Of a DNA stretch of 64,000 nucleotides, positions 24,771-34,299 are shown one piece after another. Within the stretch, counting starts at the first letter, position 1; each line of letters opens with the position of its first letter. The stretch spans positions 3,759,501 to 3,823,500 of the forward strand of contig NZ_CP083952.1 of NCBI RefSeq assembly GCF_006442545.2. The letters are read 5' to 3'. The translations under genes and the position numbers were made by a program. The notes below the pieces were generated by a model. It was not told the DNA's origin, made no database searches, and saw only the letters and a list, made by a program, of their open reading frames with translations. The stretch comes from Mesorhizobium sp. B2-1-8. GTDB taxonomy: Bacteria > Pseudomonadota > Alphaproteobacteria > Rhizobiales > Rhizobiaceae.

Positions 24771-27700
24771 ATGGCTCTCATTCCCACCATTGGCTTGCCG
24801 AAGGGCCGCGCCGGCCAGTTCATCGTCGACGGTGTCGCCGACGGCTACGAGGCCTTCGCGCTGGTACAGACGGCGCTCGAGATCGCACCCGACAAGCCGG
24901 TGTTGTTCGTGGCCCGCGACGGTCAGCGCCTGCCTTCCATCGTCGAGGCGCTGTCCTTCGTCGCGCCCGGCCTGCCTGTGCTGGAGCTGCCTGCCTGGGA
25001 CTGCCTGCCATACGATCGTGTGTCGCCCGGTTCCGATGCCGCCGCCAAGCGCCTCGATGCGCTGACCGCCATGATCGCGCTGGCGAAGAAACCGCACCGT
25101 GCCGTCATTCTCACCACCGCCAATGCGCTGCTGCAGCGCATCCCGCCCGCTGAGCTTGTCGAGGCGCAGACCTTCCACGCCAGACCCGGCAACCAGATCG
25201 ACATGAATGCGCTGATCGCGCGGCTGGAGACGTCGGGATTCGAGCGGGTGCCGACCGTGCGCGGCATCGGCGAATTCGCGGTGCGCGGCGGCATTCTCGA
25301 CCTCTTCGCACCCGGCTGGACCGAGGCGCTGAGGCTCGATTTCTTCGGCGACACGCTGGAATCGATCCGCGTCTTCGACGCCGCCACGCAGCGCACCACC
25401 GGCCAGCGCAAGTCGATGGCGCTGCAGGCGATGAGCGAAGTGGCGCTGACGCCCGAAACCATCAGCCGCTTCCGCCGCGCCTATATCGAAGCCTTTGGTG
25501 CGCCATCGCGTGACGACGGGCTCTACGCGGCGGTCAGCGAAGGGCGGCGCTTCGCCGGCATGGAGCATTGGCTGCCGTTCTTCTATGAGCGGCTGGAGAC
25601 GGTTTTCGACTACCTGCCCGACGCACCTGTGGTTTTCGACCATCTGGCGCATGAGGCGCTTGCCGAACGCCATACGCTGATCCTCGACCACTACGAGGCG
25701 CGCAAAAAGCAGGCTGAAGGGGCGCTTAGGGATGCGGTGCCCTACAAGCCTGTTGCGCCGGACCTGCTCTATCTCTCGCCGGAGAATCTCAAGGCATCGC
25801 TTGGCGAGCGCGAGGACATCGACTTTACCGTGTTCGATGCGCCCGACGTTGGGGGTAAGAAAGTCTTCCACGCCGGCTCGCGCCACGGTCGCAGCTTCGT
25901 CGAGGAGCGAGCCGATCCGAACGTCAATGTCTTCGATGTCGTCGTCCGGCACATAGCCGACGAGCGCGCGGCGCGCCGCCGGGTCGTCATTGCCGGCTGG
26001 ACCGAAGGCTCGCTCGACCGGCTTGGCCAGATCCTGGCCGAGCACCATCTCGGCAATCTCAAACAGGTCGGGACGCTGGCGGAGGCAGAACAGCTCGAGC
26101 CGGGACAGGCCGCATTGGCGGTTTTGCCACTGGAATCCGGCTTTGAGACTGAAAAGCTGGTCGTTGTCGCCGAACAGGACATTCTGGGCGACCGGCTGAT
26201 CCGCCGCTCGAAGCGCAAGAAGCGTGCTTCCGATTTCATTGCCGAGGCCTCGGCGCTGTCGGCCGGTGACATTGTCGTCCATACCGACCACGGCATTGGC
26301 CGTTTTATCGGCCTGCGCACCATCGAAGCGGTCGGCGCGCCCCATGACTGCCTGGAAATCCACTATGCCGGCGACGACCGGCTGTTCCTGCCGGTGGAAA
26401 ACATCGAGCTGCTGTCGCGCTATGGCTCCGACACAGCCGAGGCAACGCTGGACAAGCTCGGCGGCGGCGCCTGGCAGTCGCGCAAAGCCAAGCTGAAACG
26501 GCGCCTGCTCGACATGGCCGGACAGCTGATCCGCATCGCCGCCGAGCGGCAGATGCGCGCCGCACCGCCGCTGGTGCCAGCCGAAGGCCTCTATGACGAG
26601 TTTGCCGCCCGTTTCCCCTACGAGGAAACTGACGACCAGCAGACGGCGATCGACTCGGTGCGCGATGACCTTGGCGCCGGCAAGCCGATGGACCGGCTGA
26701 TCTGTGGCGACGTCGGCTTCGGCAAGACCGAAGTGGCGCTGCGCGCCGCCTTCATCGCGGCGATGGAAGGGTTTCAGGTCGCGGTGGTGGTGCCCACGAC
26801 ACTGTTGTCGCGCCAGCATTTCAAGACATTCTCGCAGCGTTTCTCAGGGCTTCCCATCCGTGTCGCCCAGGCCTCGCGGCTGGTCGGTGCCAAGGACCTG
26901 GCCGAGACCAAGAAGGGCATTGCCGAAGGGCAGGTCGACATCGTCGTCGGTACCCATGCGCTGCTGGGCGCCGCGATCTCGTTCAAGAATCTCGGCCTGC
27001 TGATCATCGACGAGGAGCAGCATTTCGGTGTCAAGCACAAGGAGCGGCTGAAGGACCTGAAGACCGACGTCCACGTGCTGACGCTGTCGGCGACGCCAAT
27101 TCCGCGCACGCTGCAACTGGCCCTGACCGGCGTGCGCGAACTGTCGCTGATCGCCACGCCACCGGTTGACCGCATGGCGGTGCGGACCTTCATCTCACCG
27201 TTCGATCCGTTGGTCATTCGCGAGACGCTGCTGCGCGAGCGCTATCGCGGCGGCCATTCCTTCTATGTGGTTCCGCGTATCAGCGATCTCTCGGAAATCC
27301 ATGATTTCCTGAAGGAATCCGTGCCTGAACTGAAAGTCGCGGTGGCCCACGGCCAGATGCCTCCGGGCGAACTCGACGACATCATGAACGCCTTCTACGA
27401 CGGCCAGTACGATGTGCTTCTGTCGACCACCATCGTCGAATCCGGTCTCGACATCCCGACCGCCAACACGCTGATCATCCACCGCGCCGACATGTTCGGC
27501 CTGTCGCAACTCTACCAGTTGCGCGGCCGCGTCGGGCGCTCGAAGGTGCGCGCCTATGCGCTGTTCACCCTGCCGGCCAACCGCAAGCTGACCGACACGG
27601 CCGAGCGCCGGCTGAAGGTGCTGCAATCGCTCGACACGCTCGGTGCCGGCTTCCAACTCGCCAGCCATGACCTCGACATCAGGGGCGCCGGCAATCTTCT

Positions 27701-28268
27701 CGGAGAAGAACAGTCCGGGCATATCAAGGAGGTCGGCTTCGAGCTCTACCAGCAGATGCTGGAGGAAGCGGTGGCCGAGGTGAAGGACACCGGCGAGGTC
27801 CAGGATGGCGGCTGGTCGCCGCAGATCGCCGTCGGCACCGCCGTGATGATCCCGGAAGGCTACGTGCCGGACCTGCAGCTCAGGCTGGCTCTTTATCGCC
27901 GTCTCGGCGATCTCGAAACCACCGAGGAGATCGACGCCTTCGGCGCCGAGCTGATCGACCGTTTCGGACCGCTGCCGGACGAGGTGAAGCATCTCCTCAA
28001 GATCGTCTTCATCAAAGCCCTCTGCCGCAAGGCCAATGTCGAGAAGCTCGACGCCGGGCCGAAGGGCGTCGTCATCCATTTCCGCATGCGCGAGTTTTCG
28101 AACCCGGTCGGACTGGTCAAGTATATTGGCGAGCAGGGTTCGCTGGCCAAGATCCGGGCCGATCATAGCGTGGTCTTCATCCGCGACTGGCCGACGGCTG
28201 AGAAGCGCCTGGCGGGCTCGGCTGTCGTCATGACGCAACTGGCGAAGTTGGCGGAGAAGGCGGCCTGA
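24771..28268 (+). CDS. mfd: Transcription-repair coupling factor
   Basis: A 1165-residue ATPase that removes RNA polymerase stalled at DNA lesions and recruits UvrA. The UvrB-like module lies at the N-terminus (LELPAWDCLPYDRVSP, GIGEFAVRGGILDLFAPG). The CarD-like polymerase-interaction domain is near residue 500 (GDIVVHTDHGIGRFIGL). The RecG-like translocase has Walker A CGDVGFGKTEVALRA, motif II IIDEEQHFGV, LSATPIPRTL and QLRGRVGRS, and is followed by the TRCF C-terminal domain. I use the ATG at 24771 (MALIPTIGLPKG), which begins after the palindromic repeat. Confidence 0.96.
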   Translation: MALIPTIGLPKGRAGQFIVDGVADGYEAFALVQTALEIAPDKPVLFVARDGQRLPSIVEALSFVAPGLPVLELPAWDCLPYDRVSPGSDAAAKRLDALTAMIALAKKPHRAVILTTANALLQRIPPAELVEAQTFHARPGNQIDMNALIARLETSGFERVPTVRGIGEFAVRGGILDLFAPGWTEALRLDFFGDTLESIRVFDAATQRTTGQRKSMALQAMSEVALTPETISRFRRAYIEAFGAPSRDDGLYAAVSEGRRFAGMEHWLPFFYERLETVFDYLPDAPVVFDHLAHEALAERHTLILDHYEARKKQAEGALRDAVPYKPVAPDLLYLSPENLKASLGEREDIDFTVFDAPDVGGKKVFHAGSRHGRSFVEERADPNVNVFDVVVRHIADERAARRRVVIAGWTEGSLDRLGQILAEHHLGNLKQVGTLAEAEQLEPGQAALAVLPLESGFETEKLVVVAEQDILGDRLIRRSKRKKRASDFIAEASALSAGDIVVHTDHGIGRFIGLRTIEAVGAPHDCLEIHYAGDDRLFLPVENIELLSRYGSDTAEATLDKLGGGAWQSRKAKLKRRLLDMAGQLIRIAAERQMRAAPPLVPAEGLYDEFAARFPYEETDDQQTAIDSVRDDLGAGKPMDRLICGDVGFGKTEVALRAAFIAAMEGFQVAVVVPTTLLSRQHFKTFSQRFSGLPIRVAQASRLVGAKDLAETKKGIAEGQVDIVVGTHALLGAAISFKNLGLLIIDEEQHFGVKHKERLKDLKTDVHVLTLSATPIPRTLQLALTGVRELSLIATPPVDRMAVRTFISPFDPLVIRETLLRERYRGGHSFYVVPRISDLSEIHDFLKESVPELKVAVAHGQMPPGELDDIMNAFYDGQYDVLLSTTIVESGLDIPTANTLIIHRADMFGLSQLYQLRGRVGRSKVRAYALFTLPANRKLTDTAERRLKVLQSLDTLGAGFQLASHDLDIRGAGNLLGEEQSGHIKEVGFELYQQMLEEAVAEVKDTGEVQDGGWSPQIAVGTAVMIPEGYVPDLQLRLALYRRLGDLETTEEIDAFGAELIDRFGPLPDEVKHLLKIVFIKALCRKANVEKLDAGPKGVVIHFRMREFSNPVGLVKYIGEQGSLAKIRADHSVVFIRDWPTAEKRLAGSAVVMTQLAKLAEKAA

Positions 28269-28358
28269 TCTCGCCTTTCGGGCCGTGCTGGGGGCGTCAA
28301 GCCATTCGCCACCACCGAAATTCCAGTCTAGAATAGGAAATCGGCTTCGTGTATGGAG

Positions 28359-28389
28359 CCGCCACCCCATTTAGGGGCTGAAATGGCGG
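28359..28389 (+). promoter_or_regulatory. Hairpin in the leader of the DAHP synthase gene
   Basis: CCGCCA (28359-28364) pairs with TGGCGG (28384-28389), enclosing CCCC (28365-28368) paired with GGGG (28374-28377) around ATTTA. It lies 38 bases before the ATG of the class II DAHP synthase gene. No leader peptide rich in aromatic codons was found, so a regulatory role is only a possibility. Confidence 0.3.
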
Positions 28390-28426
28390 GCAAGGGTGTT
28401 CGCCGGAAAGAGCGTTGGGTGCAGCG

Positions 28427-29800
28427 ATGACGAAATGGTCGCCGAATTCGTGGAGAGCAAAGCCGATCAAGCAGGTTCCCGCTTATCCGGACCTTGCCGC
28501 GCTGAAGAACACGGAAGCCCAACTCGCCACCTTTCCGCCGCTGGTCTTCGCCGGCGAGGCGCGCAAGCTGAAGAAGCAACTCGCGGCTGTCGCCGCCGGT
28601 GACGCCTTCCTGCTCCAGGGCGGCGACTGCGCCGAGAGTTTTGCCGAACATGGCGCGGACAACATCCGCGACTTCTTCCGCGTCTTCCTGCAGATGTCGG
28701 TCGTGCTGACCTTTGCCGGTGCGCAGCCGGTGGTGAAGGTGGGCCGCGTCGCCGGCCAATTCGCCAAGCCGCGCTCGTCCGACAACGAGACCAAGGGCGG
28801 CGTGACGCTGCCGAGCTACCGCGGCGACATCATCAACGGCATCGAGTTCGACGCCAAGTCGCGTATTCCCGATCCGGCGCGCCAGGAAATGGCCTACCGC
28901 CAGTCCGCGGCGACGCTCAACCTTTTGCGCGCCTTCGCGCAAGGCGGCTATGCCAACCTGGAGAATGTGCATAGCTGGATGCTCGGTTTCGTCTCCGATA
29001 GCCCGCAGGGCGAAAAATACGAGTCGCTCGCCAACCGCATCACCGAGACGATGGATTTCATGCGCGCGGTCGGCATTACGTCCGAAACCAATTTCGCGCT
29101 GCGCGAAACCGACTTCTACACCAGCCACGAGGCGCTACTGCTCGGCTACGAGGAGGCGCTGACCCGTGTCGATTCGACCTCCGGCGACTGGTACGCCACG
29201 TCGGGCCATATGATCTGGATCGGCGACCGCACGCGCCAGCCCGACCACGCGCATGTCGAATATTGCCGCGGCATCAAGAACCCGCTCGGCCTGAAATGCG
29301 GTCCGTCGCTGACGCCGGACGGCCTGCTGGAACTGATCGACCTGTTGAACCCCGAGAACGAGCCGGGGCGGCTGACACTGATCGCCCGCTTCGGTTCGGA
29401 CAAGGTTGCCGACCATCTGCCGAAGCTGGTGCGCGCGGTGCAGAAGGAAGGCCGCAGCGTGGTCTGGTCGTCGGATCCGATGCATGGCAACACGATCGAA
29501 GCGGCCGGCTACAAGACACGGCCCTTCGACCGCATCCTGAAGGAGGTGCAGACCTTTTTCGAGGTGCACCGCGCCGAAGGCACCCATCCGGGCGGCATCC
29601 ATGTCGAGATGACCGGCAAGAACGTCACCGAATGCACCGGTGGCGCGCGTGCCATCACCGCCGAGGAGTTGCAGGACCGCTACCACACCCATTGCGATCC
29701 GCGCCTCAACGCCGACCAGGCGATCGAACTGGCCTTCCTGGTCTCGGACTTGTTGAAGAAGAGCCACCCGGTGCAGCACAGGCAAGTCGCGAACGGCTGA
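28427..29800 (+). CDS. Class II 3-deoxy-7-phosphoheptulonate (DAHP) synthase
   Basis: A 457-residue type II DAHP synthase, the first enzyme of the shikimate pathway (phosphoenolpyruvate plus erythrose-4-phosphate). Characteristic motifs are [11 protein letters not shown] near residue 65, [48 protein letters not shown] and [20 protein letters not shown] start at the ATG at 28427 (MTKWSPNSW), which matches the usual N-terminus. It is a single gene between mfd and a hairpin terminator. Feedback control cannot be read from the sequence. Confidence 0.95.
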   Translation: MTKWSPNSWRAKPIKQVPAYPDLAALKNTEAQLATFPPLVFAGEARKLKKQLAAVAAGDAFLLQGGDCAESFAEHGADNIRDFFRVFLQMSVVLTFAGAQPVVKVGRVAGQFAKPRSSDNETKGGVTLPSYRGDIINGIEFDAKSRIPDPARQEMAYRQSAATLNLLRAFAQGGYANLENVHSWMLGFVSDSPQGEKYESLANRITETMDFMRAVGITSETNFALRETDFYTSHEALLLGYEEALTRVDSTSGDWYATSGHMIWIGDRTRQPDHAHVEYCRGIKNPLGLKCGPSLTPDGLLELIDLLNPENEPGRLTLIARFGSDKVADHLPKLVRAVQKEGRSVVWSSDPMHGNTIEAAGYKTRPFDRILKEVQTFFEVHRAEGTHPGGIHVEMTGKNVTECTGGARAITAEELQDRYHTHCDPRLNADQAIELAFLVSDLLKKSHPVQHRQVANG

Positions 29801-29825
29801 GCCTGGCCAATTGGATCGATAAAGG

Positions 29826-29854
29826 AAAGGCGCCTGGGAAACCCGGCGCCTTTT
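29826..29854 (+). terminator. Rho-independent terminator after DAHP synthase
   Basis: AAAGGCGCC (29826-29834) pairs with GGCGCCTTT (29845-29853), and the inner GGG/CCC closes a short AAA loop. TTTT follows at 29851-29854. It begins 25 bases after the stop codon. Confidence 0.85.
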
Positions 29855-29918
29855 CCATTTTCAGCTTTTTTGTTTGTTCCTTCGACCGCGCTGGCGCGAC
29901 CGGAAAAAAGCAAAGGCT

Positions 29919-31040
29919 TCAGTCTTGCTTGTAGAGCAGCCAGCTCTTGCCGGTGCGCCCTGCCATGGCCGAATGCCTGGTAATGCGGTTGCGGCCACCG
30001 ACTTTCGAGCGATAGAGCGCGCGATCCGCCTTGGTGTAGAGGTCTTCGGGGCCTTCGGCCTCGGACGCCATGCAGATGCCCATCGACACCGTCACCGTGC
30101 CGTAGTTCATCCCGGTCTGGCTACTGGTGAACGGCGTCTGCTCGATCAGGGCACGAATGCGTTCCGCGATCTCGTAGGTTGCGTCCTCGCTGGCGCCCTC
30201 GATGATCAGCGCGAACTCCTCGCCGCCGGTGCGGGCGACGAACATGTCGCTGCGAATGCTGGTCTGGAAAATCTCGGCGATGATTTGGATGATCTTGTCG
30301 CCGACAGGATGGCCGTAGCGGTCGTTGATGTCCTTGAACCGATCGATATCGACAAGAACCAGGGCATTGAACAGGATACCCTTGGTGCTGTTGTAGATCC
30401 TGGTGATTTCCTTGTCGAAGGCGCGGCGGTTCCAGATCTGGGTCAACGGATCCGTGTCGGCCAGCCGCTTGTATTCCTCGAGCTTCGACTTGACGCTCTC
30501 GAGCTCTGCCGTCTTGTCGCTGAGCGTCGAGGCGATCTGCCGGCCGTGATCGATCGTCGAATTGGTCGCGGTCGTCATTGCGTTGGCGATCTTTTGCAGA
30601 AGATCCTGGGAGAGAAGGCTGCGGTTGCTCAGGCCGCTCGATGTCTCGTCGAGGATTCTGCCGTATTTTTCGATGTGGCTGCGCTCGCTGCGCAGGAGCG
30701 ACGCGACCTCCTCGAGTTCTCGGGCGATGATGTCTCTGGCATGCTCGACGATGCCAGGGCCATGGTTATGGGCGAAGAAGGTGCGCCCGATCTGGTCGAT
30801 CTCGTCCTGCGTCGGCCGGTTGCTCAGCGATACGACGGCGAGGCTGAGCTCGCGGTTGGTACCGCTCAAGGCCTCATAGAAAATCTCGTAGTTGCGTGGC
30901 ACACCGAGTACGCCAAGTTGGCGCATGGTGGCGACAACGGTGGTTGCGATATCGGTGCTTCGTTCGGTCGGGGCTGCTGCCGGCTGCATGTCTGATTCAC
31001 TCTTCCCGTCGGATCCCGACGCAGAATTCGCGGGTTCCAT
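29919..31040 (-). CDS. GGDEF-family diguanylate cyclase
   Basis: A 373-residue cytosolic protein. Residues 190-360 form a GGDEF domain with an intact GGEEF active site (ARTGGEEFALI), DIDRFKDINDRYGHPVGD and a terminal YRSKVGGRNRI, so c-di-GMP synthesis is expected. The inhibitory RxxD site usually found just before GGEEF is not in register here (SIRSDMFVARTGGEEF). The N-terminal 170 residues are helical, without membrane segments, and match no sensor I can name. Two starts are possible: the ATG at 31040, or the one 17 codons later, preceded by GGAAGAG on the complement. Confidence 0.9.
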   Translation of the reverse strand: MEPANSASGSDGKSESDMQPAAAPTERSTDIATTVVATMRQLGVLGVPRNYEIFYEALSGTNRELSLAVVSLSNRPTQDEIDQIGRTFFAHNHGPGIVEHARDIIARELEEVASLLRSERSHIEKYGRILDETSSGLSNRSLLSQDLLQKIANAMTTATNSTIDHGRQIASTLSDKTAELESVKSKLEEYKRLADTDPLTQIWNRRAFDKEITRIYNSTKGILFNALVLVDIDRFKDINDRYGHPVGDKIIQIIAEIFQTSIRSDMFVARTGGEEFALIIEGASEDATYEIAERIRALIEQTPFTSSQTGMNYGTVTVSMGICMASEAEGPEDLYTKADRALYRSKVGGRNRITRHSAMAGRTGKSWLLYKQD

Positions 31041-31401
31041 TGATCGCCGACCTGGGGAGCGCTACCCAATGCTCCAGAACAACTTGCGAAGAGGCGCGGC
31101 CCCATCCGCACCCTTCGCTTGTGAGATCATAGTTGCGTCAGCGCTAAAGTTTCCTTAATTCGCACGACTTCCACAGATTTTCTCTACGTGTCGCTGTACG
31201 CGCGTAAAGTTTTGCATTGCCATCGCGGGACAGCACTCAGTTTGGTGGTCTTGAATTCGAAGTTCCGCGGTGTGCTGTCGCAAATGAAACTGAATTTCGA
31301 ATTCGTCACGCCAGTCGATGTCGTATTTGCTTGCGCGTAATCACGGCGAAGCTGGAATCCTGACAGTGATGCTGGAAGAGGTTTCTTCGAGGAGTGGCGA
31401 A
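31041..31401. other. Intergenic region, no gene seen
   Basis: These 361 bases separate the divergent diguanylate cyclase and GFA-family genes and must carry both promoters. The short frames present on either strand have no good start signals or recognisable protein. I see no strong hairpin or repeat. Confidence 0.4.
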
Positions 31402-31824
31402 ATGAGCAACAGTCACCAGGGATCATGTCTGTGCGGAGCGGTCCGCTTCCGCACAAGTGGCGCGCTGCGTGGGGTTGTCTACTGCCATTGTTCGCAATGC
31501 CGTAAACAGAGCGGGCATTTCTATGCCGCGACCAATGTCGCCGACCCCGACATCGTGATCGACGGCACGGAAAGCATCACTTGGTACGAGGCTTCTTCCT
31601 TTGCCAAGCGCGGCTTTTGCAAGACATGCGGCTCGCTGCTGTTCTGGAAGCCACGGGACGACGCTTATATCTCGGTCCTGGCGGGATCGTTCGACACGCC
31701 GACAGAGCTCAAGGGCGAATGCCATATCTTCGTCGGCGACAAAGGCGACTACTATTCGATCGACGACGGGCTGCCCCAGTTTGAAATGTCGACACCGTCG
31801 ATCAAGGTACTGTCGGGCAAATGA
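31402..31824 (+). CDS. GFA (glutathione-dependent formaldehyde-activating) fold protein
   Basis: A 140-residue zinc protein of the GFA/CENP-V family. The ligands appear as three pairs: GSCLCGAV (CxC) near residue 8, HCSQCRK (CxxC) and FCKTCGS (CxxC). Most members are not proven to act on formaldehyde, so the name denotes fold only. The ATG at 31402 follows GAGGAG. It is followed 78 bases later by dgkA. Confidence 0.88.
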   Translation: MSNSHQGSCLCGAVRFRTSGALRGVVYCHCSQCRKQSGHFYAATNVADPDIVIDGTESITWYEASSFAKRGFCKTCGSLLFWKPRDDAYISVLAGSFDTPTELKGECHIFVGDKGDYYSIDDGLPQFEMSTPSIKVLSGK

Positions 31825-31902
31825 ATTTTGGGCGATCAGCCTTATTCCATTGATCGGGGCATTGCTTTATCCCGGGCCGGTGATTCCGAGAGGGGCCTTG
31901 GC

Positions 31903-32262
31903 ATGCAGCGGCTGATCGATGCTTTTATCAATTCGGTGCGGGCATTTCGCAAGCTTGCGGTCAGCGAGAAGGCTTTCCAGCAGGAACTGATGCTCCTGGT
32001 GCTGGCCTTGCCCGCTGGCTGGTTCGTCTCGGTCTCCTGGCGCGGTTACGCCTTGCTCATCGGTGCGGTGCTGCTGCTGATCATGGTGGAGGTGCTGAAC
32101 ACCGGCATCGAGGCGGCCTGCGACGCGTTCAGCCGCGAGTTCAATGTCGATATCCAGTTGGCCAAGGACTGCGGCTCGCTGGCGGTGCTGATTTCGGTCG
32201 TGATCGTTGCCGGCGTCTGGAGTATCGCTCTCATCGAGCGGATCACCGGCGCTTCCATCTGA
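31903..32262 (+). CDS. dgkA: Diacylglycerol kinase (prokaryotic DgkA)
   Basis: A 119-residue integral membrane kinase with three helices, which recycles diacylglycerol to phosphatidic acid. The signature is present: E in the first amphipathic part (QQELMLLVLAL), then VEVLNTGIEAACDAFS and AKDCGSLAVLI. In rhizobia diacylglycerol arises when phospholipid head groups are donated to membrane glycans. I use the ATG at 31903. It converges with the DedA gene across 25 bases that contain the palindrome TCCTCGCGAGGA (32266-32277). Confidence 0.92.
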   Translation: MQRLIDAFINSVRAFRKLAVSEKAFQQELMLLVLALPAGWFVSVSWRGYALLIGAVLLLIMVEVLNTGIEAACDAFSREFNVDIQLAKDCGSLAVLISVVIVAGVWSIALIERITGASI

Positions 32263-32287
32263 TTTTCCTCGCGAGGAGAGAAGCGGT

Positions 32288-32875
32288 TCACTGCTCCCGG
32301 TCGCGCTCCCGCTTGGCGATGTGGCGGGCGACAAGCCAGGCAAGCACGGCCACGGCAAGGCCGATGCCAAGCCCGACGAACAGCCGCTCGTGGCGCAGCA
32401 GCGCCTGGCCAATCAACTGTTCGGCTCCCAGTCCGAAGACATAGCCGATCGTGCTGAACAGCACCGCCCAGATCACCGATGAAATGGCGTTGAGAACGAC
32501 GAAGCGCGGCGCCGCTATGGTCGAAAGGCCGGCCGCGACGCCGCCGACCAGGCGCATGCCGTAGACGTAGCGGTTCGACAGCACGAAGATGTTGGGATGG
32601 GTGTTGAGCAGGCGGTAGGCGCGGCGAAAGCCTGGCCGCCGGCGCAGTTTCACGACATGGCGATTATCGGCGAAACTCCTGCCGAGGATGAAGAAGAAGG
32701 TGTCGCCGGCGAAGGCGCCCAGCGCCGCCGCGACAAAGGCATGCCACAGCACGAAGACATGCTGGTGAGCGAAGAAGCCGCCCAGGATCGCGGCACTTTC
32801 GCCTTCGGCCACGCAACCGAGAAAAACCGCCAGCAACCCGTATTGTTCGATGAAATGGTGGATCGTCTCGGTCAT
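32288..32875 (-). CDS. DedA family membrane protein
   Basis: A 195-residue protein of the DedA/SNARE-associated (VTT) family. It shows the E-rich re-entrant motif (GCVAEGESAAILGGFFAHQ), the family glycines GDTFFFILGR and the arginine segment FVLSNRYVYGMRLVGGVAAG. Members contribute to undecaprenyl-phosphate or lipid recycling and membrane-potential homeostasis. Its start overlaps the end of the DUF1003 gene by four bases, so the two are co-transcribed. Confidence 0.9.
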   Translation of the reverse strand: MTETIHHFIEQYGLLAVFLGCVAEGESAAILGGFFAHQHVFVLWHAFVAAALGAFAGDTFFFILGRSFADNRHVVKLRRRPGFRRAYRLLNTHPNIFVLSNRYVYGMRLVGGVAAGLSTIAAPRFVVLNAISSVIWAVLFSTIGYVFGLGAEQLIGQALLRHERLFVGLGIGLAVAVLAWLVARHIAKRERDREQ

Positions 32876-33444
32876 GACGCCGACTGTTGCGACAGTCTTT
32901 CATCGATCCGCTTGACCACTTCCGCCAGCCGCACGATCTCGTCGCGCATGCCGATGATCTGGCTGTGGCGCAGCTCATCCATTTTCTCATGCAGCGCCAT
33001 GATCTCGATCTCGGCTTTCAGATTGACCTCGTAGTCGTGGGCGGCATCGATGCGGTCGCGTTCGGTCTGGCGGTTCTGCGCCATCATGATCACCGGCGCC
33101 TGCAAGGCGGCGACCATAGAGAGCACGAGGTTGAGGAAGATGAAGGGGTAGGGGTCGAACGCATCGCGCGACAACAGCCAGACATTGCCTGATGTCCACA
33201 CGATCAGGAAGGCGACAAAGGTCAGGATGAAGGACCAGGAGCCGCCGATGCGGGCGATCGCATCGGCAAGGCGGTCACCAAAGGTCTGGTGGAAGGCGAC
33301 GGCCTTGTTGATGTCCCTGGTGATGGTGGTACGCTCGATGGTGCTTTGCAGCACCCGGCTTTCGAGTTGGCTCAGCCCATCGGGCTTTCGCCTCAGCCAG
33401 CGGTTCGCCAGATCGTCGATCGTCTTGTTCATGGCCGTCTCCAA
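32872..33444 (-). CDS. DUF1003 membrane protein
   Basis: A 190-residue member of DUF1003. The conserved core GDRLADAIARIGGSWSFIL is followed by two membrane helices (FIFLNLVLSMVAALQAPVIMM) and the cytosolic tail AQNRQTERDRIDAAHDYEVNLKAE. A later ATG (33432) is an alternative start. It overlaps and precedes dedA on the minus strand. The function of the family is unknown. Confidence 0.88.
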   Translation of the reverse strand: METAMNKTIDDLANRWLRRKPDGLSQLESRVLQSTIERTTITRDINKAVAFHQTFGDRLADAIARIGGSWSFILTFVAFLIVWTSGNVWLLSRDAFDPYPFIFLNLVLSMVAALQAPVIMMAQNRQTERDRIDAAHDYEVNLKAEIEIMALHEKMDELRHSQIIGMRDEIVRLAEVVKRIDERLSQQSAS

Positions 33445-33519
33445 GCGCTTTGCTGCGCTAGAGGTAGAGGCTGCCGGTCCGGGCGGGAAGTGCTAGATTG
33501 AAGCGAACCGAGGGGACCG

Positions 33520-34236
33520 ATGGCCGACTTCAAGAAAATTCGCGATCGCGCGGCAAATCGCAAGGGCGGTGAGGCGGAACTGACCTCCCTGTTGGGGCCG
33601 ATGCCCGACAATGCGGCGGTGGCCGACATCACCGATGACCGTATCCTCTCGACGATGACCGAGCGGGTCTTCGCGGCCGGCTTCGTCTGGCGGGTCATCG
33701 AGCAGAAATGGCCTGGATTCGAAGAGGCGTTCCTACGCTTCGAGCCCAAGCGGCTGTTGTTCCAGCCTGACGATTTCTGGCACGACCTGGCGTCGGATCA
33801 ACGCATCGTGCGCAATCCGCAAAAGATCAAATCCGTTCGCGACAACGCCGCTTTCGTCGAACGCGTGTCCAGGGAACATGGCGGCTTCGGCAATTTTCTC
33901 GCCGAATGGCCCGCCGATGATCAGGTCGGGCTGATGGCCTATCTGGGCAAGCATGGCAGCCGGCTCGGCGGCAACACCGGCCAGTATTTCCTGCGTTGGC
34001 TGGGCTGGGATGCTTTCGTCATTTCGGCCGACATGGCGGCCGCCCTTCGCGACGCGGACCTCGACATCGCCGAAAATCCGACATCGAAGAAGGACCTCGA
34101 CAAGATCCAGATCCAGATCAACCGATGGGTGGCCGACACGGGCCTGCCGCGCCGGCACATCTCGCGTATCCTGGCGATGTCGATCGGCGAAAACCACTCT
34201 CCGCAATCGTTGCGCGACTATATGGGCGACGATTGA
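33520..34236 (+). CDS. Divergent DNA-3-methyladenine glycosylase I (Tag)-family protein
   Basis: A 238-residue member of the Tag superfamily. The helix-hairpin-helix base-excision core is visible: ILSTMTERVFAAGFVW aligns with the Tag block that holds the base-recognition Glu and Trp, and both are kept. IVRNPQKIKSVRDNA matches the conserved VRN-x-KI segment. The N-terminal Cys/Trp block (CxW...YHDxEWG) and the C-terminal His/Cys zinc ligands of classical Tag are absent. Repair of alkylated bases is therefore plausible but unproven. It stands 63 bases before nadE on the same strand. Confidence 0.75.
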   Translation: MADFKKIRDRAANRKGGEAELTSLLGPMPDNAAVADITDDRILSTMTERVFAAGFVWRVIEQKWPGFEEAFLRFEPKRLLFQPDDFWHDLASDQRIVRNPQKIKSVRDNAAFVERVSREHGGFGNFLAEWPADDQVGLMAYLGKHGSRLGGNTGQYFLRWLGWDAFVISADMAAALRDADLDIAENPTSKKDLDKIQIQINRWVADTGLPRRHISRILAMSIGENHSPQSLRDYMGDD

Positions 34237-34299
34237 CGGCCTGAATTGGTCCAAGCGAACGCCATTGCGAGGTGAATTCTGCCGCGCTAAGTCAGCAGC

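Noticed and set aside
24378..26819. Minus-strand frame of 813 codons opposite sdhE and mfd
   Set aside because: Antisense shadow of sdhE and the 5' half of mfd, with no family motif.
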